Positions 7,892 through 14,804 of a stretch of 20,254 nt of DNA are shown piece by piece; the stretch's first letter is position 1; each line of letters opens with the position of its first letter. Source of the DNA: CAZSMK01 sp964608095 (GTDB lineage: Bacteria; Sumerlaeota; Sumerlaeia; MWCT01; JAGHBZ01); assembly GCA_964608095.1 (NCBI GenBank), contig CAZSMK010000087.1, positions 1-20,254 of the forward strand, read 5' to 3'. Position numbers and translations under genes: made by a program. A model generated the notes under the pieces. That model saw only the letters and a program-made list of their open reading frames with translations. It had not been told where the DNA came from and searched no databases.

Positions 7892-8992
7892 TTAAAGCAT
7901 TTGCTTCTTCTGCTCGAGATAGTAGAGATAATTTTCAAACGAAACATCGGGCGGTACTCGATGGTCGACAGTGGGTATGTAGCCGCCTTGTTGTACGAGA
8001 GGATGAAGCCGTCCCAATTCAGCCCTGATCGCATCCTTTCCTTTTATAAGCGCGCGTTTATCCACGCCTCCCATGAGGAGTATATCCTGTCCGTACGTTT
8101 CTCTGAGAATCAGCGGATCGGTATGAATCGCCTCGATGGGAAACATACAGTTTATCCCGCCATCGAGCCATCCCGGAACAAGTTCGTAGATTCTACCATC
8201 GCAATCGAGAATATTTACATCCACATTATAACGTCTAAGCGTTTGGGTAATTTCCTGATACCTCGGGACCATGATTTCGTTGAAAATAGCCGGCGAAAGA
8301 AGCGGACCACGGTTATAGCACATATCCTCCCACCACCACGCAACGTCCACCTCGATTCCTTCAAATGTTTTTTCGATTAAGTATATGGCCATCTCCATCA
8401 GGTGATCCATCATTTCTTCGATCCATTCTCTATCCGTAAGAACTGTGATAGAGATATGCTCGAGCCCCATCCAGTTGCGCAACCAACCATAGAGTGAGCC
8501 GGCATGAAACCGAATCGGCATGCCGGCATTATGCGCGTCCGCCACCGCTTTTTTGACATCGCCTATACGCTCCGACCGGGTATAATCGAGTTTTTCGCGT
8601 TTATAATATTCCCAATCTTGACGAGTCTGAAGCCCGTGCTTTATATAACGAGGAATCGAAAGGGGCGATTTGAGGTTTTCACAGATGTTCCCTTCTTCGT
8701 CCCTGAAAATTATTCGGTCTCCTTTGTCTTTGAGAACCTTATACTCAAACACGGGAAAGAGTCCATTGATGACGGGCAGGCTGGCTATTCGTGCCTCGCC
8801 TTCCAAGCCAAGATACACCTCGAGGTCAAAATCAGTAGTTATATGTCGCGGAAGACCTTGTTTATGCCATGCCTGCAGTGTCTCAGGCCAATAACCAAAA
8901 TCCATTAAGGGAACACGGTCTGGTTTCTCGTGGTGCAAAACTTTATATAAGCGCTCACGTGGAGTCATTGGCGATGTGGTTGATTCTATCAT
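7892..8992 (-). CDS. URO-D-fold protein, paralogue 3, lacking the zinc His
   Basis: A 366-residue URO-D superfamily protein. After a short tail it starts TPRERLYKVLHHEKPDRVPL, the family N-terminal signature. The barrel carries WWEDMCYNRGPLLSPAIF (220-237) and ends TVDHRVPPDVSFENYLYYLE (341-360), as in many clustered family members from anaerobes. At the zinc site the usual H-S-C-G is D263-C264-D265-G, and the distal Cys position is Val (GGV310D), so the canonical MtaA zinc site is absent. It may bind a different ligand or act on a methyl donor rather than an acceptor. The first ATG (8992) was kept because it sits a sensible distance from the divergent promoter; a second ATG at 8968 is possible, and neither has a strong Shine-Dalgarno. 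It is the first gene of the minus-strand run. Confidence 0.85.
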   Translation of the reverse strand: MIESTTSPMTPRERLYKVLHHEKPDRVPLMDFGYWPETLQAWHKQGLPRHITTDFDLEVYLGLEGEARIASLPVINGLFPVFEYKVLKDKGDRIIFRDEEGNICENLKSPLSIPRYIKHGLQTRQDWEYYKREKLDYTRSERIGDVKKAVADAHNAGMPIRFHAGSLYGWLRNWMGLEHISITVLTDREWIEEMMDHLMEMAIYLIEKTFEGIEVDVAWWWEDMCYNRGPLLSPAIFNEIMVPRYQEITQTLRRYNVDVNILDCDGRIYELVPGWLDGGINCMFPIEAIHTDPLILRETYGQDILLMGGVDKRALIKGKDAIRAELGRLHPLVQQGGYIPTVDHRVPPDVSFENYLYYLEQKKQML

Positions 8993-9120
8993 CCGAACTC
9001 TGCCATATTCTTTCTATTTTATTTAACAGTAAGAATAGATGATTTGCATAGTCATTGACAATGCAAAAGCAGTTTATTTTAACTCATATATACCTTTAGA
9101 TTATTACGAGAGAAGAAATC
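8993..9120. promoter_or_regulatory. Divergent promoter with face-to-face -35 boxes
   Basis: Towards the rhamnosidase: TTGACA at 9055-9060, 17-nt spacer, TTTAAC at 9078-9083, then about 30 nt to the start region of the 5' leader. Towards the URO-D gene on the minus strand: TTGTCA (complement of 9056-9061), 18-nt spacer, TATTCT (complement of 9032-9037). The two -35 boxes overlap almost completely, so both promoters would be governed by one site. The -10 boxes each match four of six consensus bases. Confidence 0.5.
9043..9067. promoter_or_regulatory. Candidate operator, inverted repeat over both -35 boxes
   Basis: TTTGCAT (9043-9049) and ATGCAAA (9061-9067) are a perfect 7-bp inverted repeat separated by 11 bp. 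Within it CATTG-A-CAATG (9053-9063) is a second perfect inverted repeat. Both span the overlapping -35 elements, the place where a repressor would block both directions. The regulator is not encoded in this window. Confidence 0.5.
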
Positions 9121-11958
9121 ATGAAAATATCAGCGCAATGGATATGGGCAAGGCAAGAAAATGAATCCACTTACAACTGGACGATTATGGCAGTTCGGGA
9201 ATTTTCTGCGAAGGATGTCAAACGTGCCACATTGATTATTACGGCTGATAGTTATTATCGTTTGTTCTTGAATGCTGATTGGATTTGCGACGGACCATGC
9301 AGAAGCTGGCCCGAGCATTTCAAGTATGATGTCGTCGATATAACGCCGAACATCCTGAATGGAAAGAACAAGATAAGCATTATTGCAAAATATTTCGGTA
9401 TAGGCACAATGCATCAAATCCCGCAACATCCGGGGGTTCTTGTGCAGCTCGATATCGAACGTAAGGATGGCACAAAGGAACGCATCGTATCCGACGGGGA
9501 TTGGAACGTCGCAGAAGCAAAGGGCTGGCTCAGGAATACCCCTAAAATCAGTATTCAACAAGGACCGTACGAACTCTATGACGCGCGCCTTGAAAATTCT
9601 CTTTCGTTCTCCAAAGCCGAGGTGGTATGTGGTGCGCACGAGGGAGCATGGAAAAATTTAGCGCCGCGCGATTGCCCGAAACTGACGACCGAGCCGCGTT
9701 CTTTCAAAAGATACCTCGGCGCTAATATCGTCGAGAAGAAATGGCGTTCTTATTTATTTCCTCTTGCGCGCTTATGCCATCCCGAACTTGTCGAGGCGAA
9801 CGGGGGTACGTGTATGGCATGTGCCCTTGCTACCACCATCTCCTCCCGCCGAAAGAAAACAATCCTTATCCAGGCGCCCGCCTTCCGGATATCCCTTAAC
9901 GGACAAGAGGTGAAAGATGGAGCGCTCGAACTCATAACCGGAAAAAATCTCATGTTCTGTATAGTTCGCCCTGAGAATTATTTCAGCCATGTAAAAGAAG
10001 CGGGAATACGCTTTGTCGATACGGAAGGTTTCTCGCTCGAGAATCCGATGGCTCCCGGAGAGGCAAATCCCTGGTGCTTTATACCTATCGCGGAAAGCTC
10101 GTACGCCACTAACGATATGGTTTTTCCGTGGTTTCACCCGAATCCTGAACGAGATGAAGTTATGAAAAAGGCGAGGCGAAAACTCGAAGAGATGTTCGAT
10201 GTAGTAAAAGACGTCGATTCATTCAGAAAAGTGTGTGGGGAAAATGTGCAGATATTACCACCCGATTCAATGATGGTGCACGCCTCTCACTGGCAATTTA
10301 TGGAACGCGAGGTTATAGGAGATGCTGAATCCTATATTGCACATCCGGCAGCCCTCATGTATGACACAGATGAAATGATGGTCATAAAACCGCCTCGCTC
10401 TGGAGATATCGAGATTATCTATGACCTTGGTGAACAGAATATCGGGTTTTACGATTTTGAACTCTTTGCAGAGAATGGTCTTATCCTTGACATTTACGGA
10501 ATTGAGTATATCTCACAGGATGGCAGGATTCAGCATACGTTTGGAACAAGGAACGGGATGCGTTATATCTGTAAAGAGGGACTCAACCGATTCACTTCAT
10601 TAAAGCGCCGCTCCGGTAGATTCTTGTATATCACATTACGAAATCAGACAAAGCCAGTATCCATACGGAAAATCCAATTGATGGAATCGACCTATCCCGT
10701 AAACTATATCGGCGGCTTTTCATGTGGCGATGCGCTTCTTACCCGCATCTGGGAAATATCCGCACGAACCCTAAAACTATGCATGGAGGACACCTATACC
10801 GATTGTCCGTTATATGAGCAGACACATTGGGTGGGAGATGCCCGAAACGAAGCCCTGTACGGATATGGTGTATTCGCAGCAACCGATCTTGCGAGGCGGT
10901 GCATTATGCTTGGAGCCGAATCGCTCGAACGGTTTCCCATTGTCGGCTGCCAGGTGCCTTCATCATGGGAGGTCCTTCTTCCCGCCTGGGCGTTTCTCTG
11001 GGGTATTTCCGTATGGGACTATTATTTCTTTACAGGTGACAGGAAGTTTGTCAAACGCCTCTGGAAACCGGTTTTGAAAAATCTCAAAGGCGCCCACGAA
11101 TTCCTGGATATACACGGGCTGTTCAGCGCTCCGTTCTGGAATATGTTCGACTGGACTAATATAGACGATAAACATAAGACTGTTCTCCATAACAGTATGC
11201 TCCTGGTCGGCGCGGTCAATGCTGCTTTGCGGCTGGCTGACATTGTTAAAGACGAGAAGAACAAATCATGGTTACAAAATTTTCGCAGGAATCTGGTGAA
11301 GAATATCAACCGTTTCTGGGATGACAACAAGCAGGCTTATCCCGATAGCATTCACGACGACGGAACCATAAGCAACAAGGTCTCGCAACATACAAGTTTT
11401 CTCGCTGTCCTCTACGATATAGCAACAGGTAAGAATCTAAAAGCAGCGATCAAAAATATGGTACATCCCCCGAGATCAATGACCACGGTCGGTTCTCCAT
11501 TCGCGATACAATACTTGTATGAAGCGCTTGAAAAAGTCGGGCTCCATAATGAAATCATAAAAATGATCTATGCGAAATACGGAATAATGGTGCGGGAAGG
11601 GGCGACCACTGTATGGGAAACGTTCGAACCGTTGGATAGTATCCCGGGAAATTTTCCGACTCGAAGTCATTGCCACGCCTGGTCTTCATCGCCGGTCTAT
11701 TTTCTTAACCGCATAATCCTTGGAGTCAGGCAAACCGCGCCCGGCAGCGCTGAATACGAGGTTAGCCCTCGCTTGAATGGTCTACAATGGGCAAGGGGCT
11801 CTACTGCGTCAATGAAGGGTCGCATTGATGTGGAATGGGAGATTAAGAAAAAAATATTGATTATATCGCTTAAGTCACCTGAAGATATAAAGGTACGCTT
11901 TGTAAGGAATGATACACATAACGGTATGCAAGTTCTATTCAATGGTCAAAGAGTGTAA
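9121..11958 (+). CDS. GH78 alpha-L-rhamnosidase-like glycoside hydrolase
   Basis: A 945-residue protein with the layout of bacterial alpha-L-rhamnosidases: N-terminal beta-sandwich domains (residues ~1-530, opening SAQWIWA), an (alpha/alpha)6 barrel (~530-860) and a C-terminal beta domain (~865-945). The acid region is DCPLYEQTHWVGDARNEALY (561-580), where E566 and D573 match the GH78 signature in its DCPYYEQ-type subfamily form. The base region is TTVWETFEP (829-837) with E833. It would release terminal alpha-L-rhamnose or a related deoxyhexose. There is no signal peptide, so it probably acts in the cytoplasm on imported oligosaccharides or glycosides. GAGAAG precedes the ATG at 9121. It is divergent from URO-D paralogue 3 with shared promoter elements, which suggests common control. 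Exact sugar specificity cannot be read. Confidence 0.87.
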   Translation: MKISAQWIWARQENESTYNWTIMAVREFSAKDVKRATLIITADSYYRLFLNADWICDGPCRSWPEHFKYDVVDITPNILNGKNKISIIAKYFGIGTMHQIPQHPGVLVQLDIERKDGTKERIVSDGDWNVAEAKGWLRNTPKISIQQGPYELYDARLENSLSFSKAEVVCGAHEGAWKNLAPRDCPKLTTEPRSFKRYLGANIVEKKWRSYLFPLARLCHPELVEANGGTCMACALATTISSRRKKTILIQAPAFRISLNGQEVKDGALELITGKNLMFCIVRPENYFSHVKEAGIRFVDTEGFSLENPMAPGEANPWCFIPIAESSYATNDMVFPWFHPNPERDEVMKKARRKLEEMFDVVKDVDSFRKVCGENVQILPPDSMMVHASHWQFMEREVIGDAESYIAHPAALMYDTDEMMVIKPPRSGDIEIIYDLGEQNIGFYDFELFAENGLILDIYGIEYISQDGRIQHTFGTRNGMRYICKEGLNRFTSLKRRSGRFLYITLRNQTKPVSIRKIQLMESTYPVNYIGGFSCGDALLTRIWEISARTLKLCMEDTYTDCPLYEQTHWVGDARNEALYGYGVFAATDLARRCIMLGAESLERFPIVGCQVPSSWEVLLPAWAFLWGISVWDYYFFTGDRKFVKRLWKPVLKNLKGAHEFLDIHGLFSAPFWNMFDWTNIDDKHKTVLHNSMLLVGAVNAALRLADIVKDEKNKSWLQNFRRNLVKNINRFWDDNKQAYPDSIHDDGTISNKVSQHTSFLAVLYDIATGKNLKAAIKNMVHPPRSMTTVGSPFAIQYLYEALEKVGLHNEIIKMIYAKYGIMVREGATTVWETFEPLDSIPGNFPTRSHCHAWSSSPVYFLNRIILGVRQTAPGSAEYEVSPRLNGLQWARGSTASMKGRIDVEWEIKKKILIISLKSPEDIKVRFVRNDTHNGMQVLFNGQRV

Positions 11959-11989
11959 GAGAGGGAGAACGGCTTTATGAGGGTAACTG

Positions 11990-12119
11990 CCGCGAGTGCG
12001 TTTTTTTTTCTCTCACTCGTGTTCGTACACGCCCGTGGCGTTGTACGCGCACTCGGGGTCGCGGTCGAAAATGTCGTGTTTAGATTTTAAGAGTAAGGGT
12101 TATGACTTTTTATCAAATG
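11990..12119 (+). repeat. Long intergenic repeat, copy B
   Basis: It begins CGCGAGTGCG followed by T9 (12001-12009) and CTCTCACTCG. CGAGTG (11993-11998) pairs with CACTCG (12014-12019) across the T-rich loop. It then matches copy A closely: the hairpin GTACACGCC / GGCGTTGTAC, GCGCACTCGGGGTCGCGGTC, and an AT-rich core ending GGTTATGACTTTTTATCAAA. The match continues across the start codon at 12102 into the first codons of the next gene. Confidence 0.85.
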
Positions 12120-12656
12120 ATGAAAACCATTGATCAAAAAGGAAAATCGCCGCTTCTATGGGCGATCCTCATTGCGATAGTCCTGGTCGTCGGTGCATAT
12201 TGCTGGAATCTTGTCTCGAGATATAACCGGGGGATACCTGAAAAACCGACGGTACATGAAGCACAAAAAGAAGATGAGATTGCAGCGTTCGGATCAAAGG
12301 ATACGGAGCAACAATTTGCGATGAATAGGATTTCTCCTGAGGAGATCAATCGTATCCGGAACGAAATTCTTTCGAAAGTCGACTTGACCGACGACCAGAA
12401 GGAGCGAATACAGAAGATGCAAATCCCCCGGACACGTGAACAAATACAACAAGGCTTACAGGAGTTTGCAACGTTTATGTCGCCGGAACAAATCCAGGTC
12501 TTTCGCTCTGCCATACGGGCAACGGTCGATGAAAAAATTGAAGAAGTTATGAAACGGCTCAGCACGGAAGATCAAGAATCTTTTAAGAAACGTATCGAAC
12601 AGCGCAGAAAAGAGCTCGGTGTACTTAATCCGCCTAAAACTAACAAAAATTCTTAG
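12102..12656 (+). CDS. Small membrane-anchored helical protein, weakly LTxxQ/Spy-like
   Basis: A 184-residue protein with one N-terminal membrane segment (LLWAILIAIVLVVGAYCWNL, residues ~18-37) followed by a highly charged helical domain facing the periplasm. It carries DLTDDQKERI and MSPEQIQVF, which resemble the LTxxQ motifs of the Spy/CpxP periplasmic stress-chaperone group. That assignment is weak and rests on the motifs and helical character. The start is uncertain. ATG 12102 has AAGGG only 2 nt upstream, while ATGs at 12117 and 12120 are about 17-20 nt from it. The first codons lie in repeat copy B. It is followed after 74 bp by the DUF3332-type lipoprotein, so both may be envelope proteins of one transcript. 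Confidence 0.7.
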   Translation: MTFYQMMKTIDQKGKSPLLWAILIAIVLVVGAYCWNLVSRYNRGIPEKPTVHEAQKEDEIAAFGSKDTEQQFAMNRISPEEINRIRNEILSKVDLTDDQKERIQKMQIPRTREQIQQGLQEFATFMSPEQIQVFRSAIRATVDEKIEEVMKRLSTEDQESFKKRIEQRRKELGVLNPPKTNKNS

Positions 12657-12730
12657 CGCAAAGAGAATCCTTTGAAATAATATAGCGATTTTTTCATGCA
12701 AAGTTCAAGAAACAGGAAAGGAGCACAAAA

Positions 12731-13267
12731 ATGACAGAACAAAGAAGAGGGTTTATCCCCAAAATTAGAAAACAAAAGAGTTTCATTCCATTGTCCGTAT
12801 TTTTGTTGTTGATTTTTCTGAGCGGCTGTTACGGTCCTTTCCCCATCACACTGGCGGTATACAAGGCAAACGGCTCGGTTCCGACCGGTATATTCAGAAA
12901 TTTAGTCTTCTGGCTTCTACTCATAATTCCCGTGTATGAAATTGCGCTCACTATCGACATTGTCATTCTTAATCTCATCGAGTTCTGGATTCCGGGTACC
13001 CAGTTCGATAATCTTGTCTACGATGATGCACGCGGAAGGAAGGTAAGTATGTTAGAATCGGAAGATGGCAAGACGGCACATCTCACAGTTTCTGATGATG
13101 AAAAGGTTCTTCTCGAGCTCGAGTTCATCAAGGTATCCGACACAATGTGCGAAGTGCGTGATACAGATGGGGTGCTGTTGGGTTCGGTGCAGTTTCACTC
13201 GACAGGCGATCTTGAACTAACCGACGGACACGGCAGAATAATCAAAAGCCTTGCCTCCACCAGATAA
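12731..13267 (+). CDS. DUF3332-family lipoprotein
   Basis: A 178-residue protein with a lipoprotein signal: basic N-terminus, hydrophobic core, and lipobox LSGC with Cys33. The block GCYGPFPITLAVYKANGSV and the second hydrophobic stretch LVFWLLLIIPVYEIALTIDI (~58-77) followed by NLIEFW match the conserved pattern of the DUF3332 family, whose function is unknown. The C-terminal ~85 residues form a beta-rich domain (DDARGRKVSMLESEDGKTAH onward). It is probably anchored in the envelope by lipid and perhaps by the second hydrophobic segment. GGAG with a 7-nt spacer to ATG 12731 makes the start secure. It lies downstream of the small membrane protein and converges on the methyltransferase gene. 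Confidence 0.85.
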   Translation: MTEQRRGFIPKIRKQKSFIPLSVFLLLIFLSGCYGPFPITLAVYKANGSVPTGIFRNLVFWLLLIIPVYEIALTIDIVILNLIEFWIPGTQFDNLVYDDARGRKVSMLESEDGKTAHLTVSDDEKVLLELEFIKVSDTMCEVRDTDGVLLGSVQFHSTGDLELTDGHGRIIKSLASTR

Positions 13268-13310
13268 TTCGAGGGTCAGAGAAGAAAGAAACAATTGCCG
13301 GTTTGCCATA

Positions 13311-13340
13311 CTCCGCACTCGCACGCGTGTGAGCGTGCGC
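13311..13340. repeat. Short relic of the GCGAGTGCG repeat, with hairpin
   Basis: The segment CTCCGCACTCGCACGCG followed by TGTGAGCGTGCGC is built from the same words as the long repeats. CGCACGC (13320-13326) and GCGTGCG (13333-13339) form a perfect 7-bp stem with a 6-nt loop. It lies between two convergent genes. Confidence 0.5.
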
Positions 13341-13352
13341 TTCAGGACGAAT

Positions 13353-13385
13353 GAGCCCTATGGGCTTGATGGGCTCCGCCGGCTT
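13353..13385 (+). terminator. Weak candidate terminator between convergent genes
   Basis: GAGCCC (13353-13358) can pair with GGGCTC (13371-13376), or AGCCC with GGGCT in a tighter hairpin (13354-13366). CGCCGGC and TTTT follow. The position after the DUF3332-type gene is right, but the T-run is short and offset from the stem. Confidence 0.3.
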
Positions 13386-13421
13386 TTCATATTCTTCTTC
13401 TTCCGGGAATAACCTCGAAAA

Positions 13422-14204
13422 TTAAAGAGTCGTAATTGACAAGACTTCAGGACATTCCTCCGATACTTCCACTGGACACCTCTGTGCAATTACACCACCG
13501 AAAGGAGAGTACATCTTATTATCTCTCGACAAAATTTTCTTGAGCAAAGGTTTACTCTTAATCAGCACATACAAGAAAAACTTTTTCAGTAGAGCGTGCT
13601 CCTTTTCATCAAGCCAAAAGTCGAATCCACCGAAATAACCTTTTTGAATAGTTTCAAAATTATAAGGGGCTAATATATCCACCCACTTTTCAACATTCAT
13701 TGCAGTTATGTTATGTATATCAAAAGCACCCTTATCGAAGACTTTATGAATAAAGCGCTGTATCCAGCCGATAAAGTTTGGGACTACGAGGACTAAATAT
13801 CCCTCCTTCTTAACCAAACTCAGATGCTTTTCCAATACCTCTTCCCAGTTTGTGAAATGTTCGATAAAGCCGAGGGAAACCACCACATCAAACTTTTGAT
13901 TTATTCGAAAATCTAAAAAATCTTCTTGCCAGAAGGTTCCCACTCTATAGGATTTTTCGGTGAGCCATTCAGAAACAGCGCTTATTTTAGGGGAATAATC
14001 GATTCCATTTAATTCGTACCCAAGTTCCCCAAACACAGGCAAAAATCTTCCGGGATAACAACCTATCTCGATGCACCTTCCGTTTTCAGTTTCTGGAATA
14101 AACTGTTCAATCCATAATCTGACCGGATTATTTTTACTTACTAAAGATAGCTCGCTCTCTTCATATACTTTATCCCAATATTTTTGACCTGCCAGGTCGA
14201 CCAT
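13422..14204 (-). CDS. Class I SAM-dependent methyltransferase (Methyltransf_11/23-like)
   Basis: A 260-residue protein with SAM-binding motif I CIEIGCYPGRFLPVFGELGY (44-63), an acidic residue closing strand 2 (GIDYSP), and FDVVVSLGFIEHFTNWEEVL (105-124), the motif II/III region typical of small-molecule or sugar/lipid methyltransferases. The C-terminal ~100 residues are substrate-specific and unrecognised. The start is placed at ATG 14204 (AGAGA about 9 nt upstream); a TTG 23 codons earlier gives an unlikely extension. The gene is markedly AT-rich: hand counts of two 60-base lines give about 32% G+C, against about 52% in a line of the rhamnosidase. This suggests recent acquisition. Such genes often sit in surface-polysaccharide islands, but no such neighbours are in view. 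Confidence 0.83.
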   Translation of the reverse strand: MVDLAGQKYWDKVYEESELSLVSKNNPVRLWIEQFIPETENGRCIEIGCYPGRFLPVFGELGYELNGIDYSPKISAVSEWLTEKSYRVGTFWQEDFLDFRINQKFDVVVSLGFIEHFTNWEEVLEKHLSLVKKEGYLVLVVPNFIGWIQRFIHKVFDKGAFDIHNITAMNVEKWVDILAPYNFETIQKGYFGGFDFWLDEKEHALLKKFFLYVLIKSKPLLKKILSRDNKMYSPFGGVIAQRCPVEVSEECPEVLSITTL

Positions 14205-14362
14205 AATTTTTGTCTCTACCAATGATGTAACATTTTGGATAATTATAGAAATTTCGCAATCAAAGTAAAGCAAAAATTAGAAGCGCTTTTTTAGTATAGT
14301 AATAATAGCCGGCTACAACGGTTATGTTCATTTTAGGTATTGAGGTATCTTGACATCTGATA

Positions 14363-14473
14363 GTGTTGGAATATATCAAACGTTATGATGACCGTGAAGC
14401 ATTCCGTAAAGCAGGTGAATTGTTGTTTCATCCCGGTAGTATCAAAGGGGCTTATCCGCACATTGTAGGATAA
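14363..14473 (+). pseudogene. Small ORF or 3' remnant of an unknown gene
   Basis: GTG 14363 to TAA 14471-14473 encodes 36 residues (VLEYIKRYDDREAFRKAGEL, then LFHPGSIKGAYPHIVG). Composition and codon use look like real protein in a region that is otherwise AT-rich and non-coding. No ribosome site precedes it and a TGA closes the frame at 14351. A gene remnant is more likely than an expressed peptide. The family is not recognised. Confidence 0.3.
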
Positions 14474-14705
14474 CTATTTTAACTCTTTTGAACCATTGTA
14501 TACTCTCCTAAGGTGAAATCCTCTTATATATTTCCCTTATATCGCCAATAGTTATCAGTGACATTTTCTGTAGGAGGGTGGATATAAGTCAAAAAAAGGG
14601 GGATTTGAGCTATTGCGATTTTACATTTTTTGGGATAAATATAGTTTGATATGTTGTGGTACCTCCATCAATGGCTTCTTTTGATTTTTTTATCTAAATT
14701 CTCGT

Positions 14706-14750
14706 GGAATTTTAATTCACGGAATTTTAATTCACGGAATTTGGATTCGC
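14706..14750. repeat. Three 15-bp direct repeats upstream of the GT4 gene
   Basis: GGAATTTTAATTCAC occurs at 14706-14720 and again at 14721-14735. A third unit, GGAATTTGGATTCGC (14736-14750), differs at three positions. Each unit has internal dyad character (GGAATT...AATTC). The array ends 55 bp before the GT4 start codon, so it may be a regulator-binding array. Confidence 0.8.
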
Positions 14751-14804
14751 TGACTCTCGTTGCCGGACTTTTTCCCGGAAATTATTTTATTGGGGAGTTT
14801 GATG

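Larger units (their letters stand above)
14205..14804. other. AT-rich 600-bp stretch without an intact gene
   Basis: This is the upstream region of both the methyltransferase (-) and the GT4 gene (+). It holds a 36-codon coding remnant (14363-14473) and three 15-bp direct repeats (14706-14750). A purine-rich AGGAGGGTGG at 14572-14581 looks like a ribosome site but leads to no credible gene. I see no tRNA, no transposase ends and no strong promoter pair. Confidence 0.5.

Noticed and set aside
2520..8992. HemE (haem biosynthesis) for the URO-D genes
   Set aside because: Three divergent paralogues, His-X-Cys type sites, a MetH-activation-like neighbour and no haem genes point to methyl transfer rather than uroporphyrinogen decarboxylation.
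12001..12009. T9 run as a Rho-independent terminator for the rhamnosidase gene
   Set aside because: Only a 4-bp CGGC/GCCG stem can be drawn upstream and it is offset from the T-run. The run is better explained as part of repeat copy B.
13320..13339. 7-bp hairpin as a terminator
   Set aside because: It is a strong stem but no T-run follows on either strand; it is kept as a repeat relic.
14205..14273. TTG start extending the methyltransferase
   Set aside because: Rare start codon without a ribosome site; the usual family start fits ATG 14204.
14572..14650. AGGAGGGTGG as a ribosome site for a small gene
   Set aside because: The only start at hand is a GTG overlapping the site itself; the frame stops after about 22 codons with low-complexity sequence.
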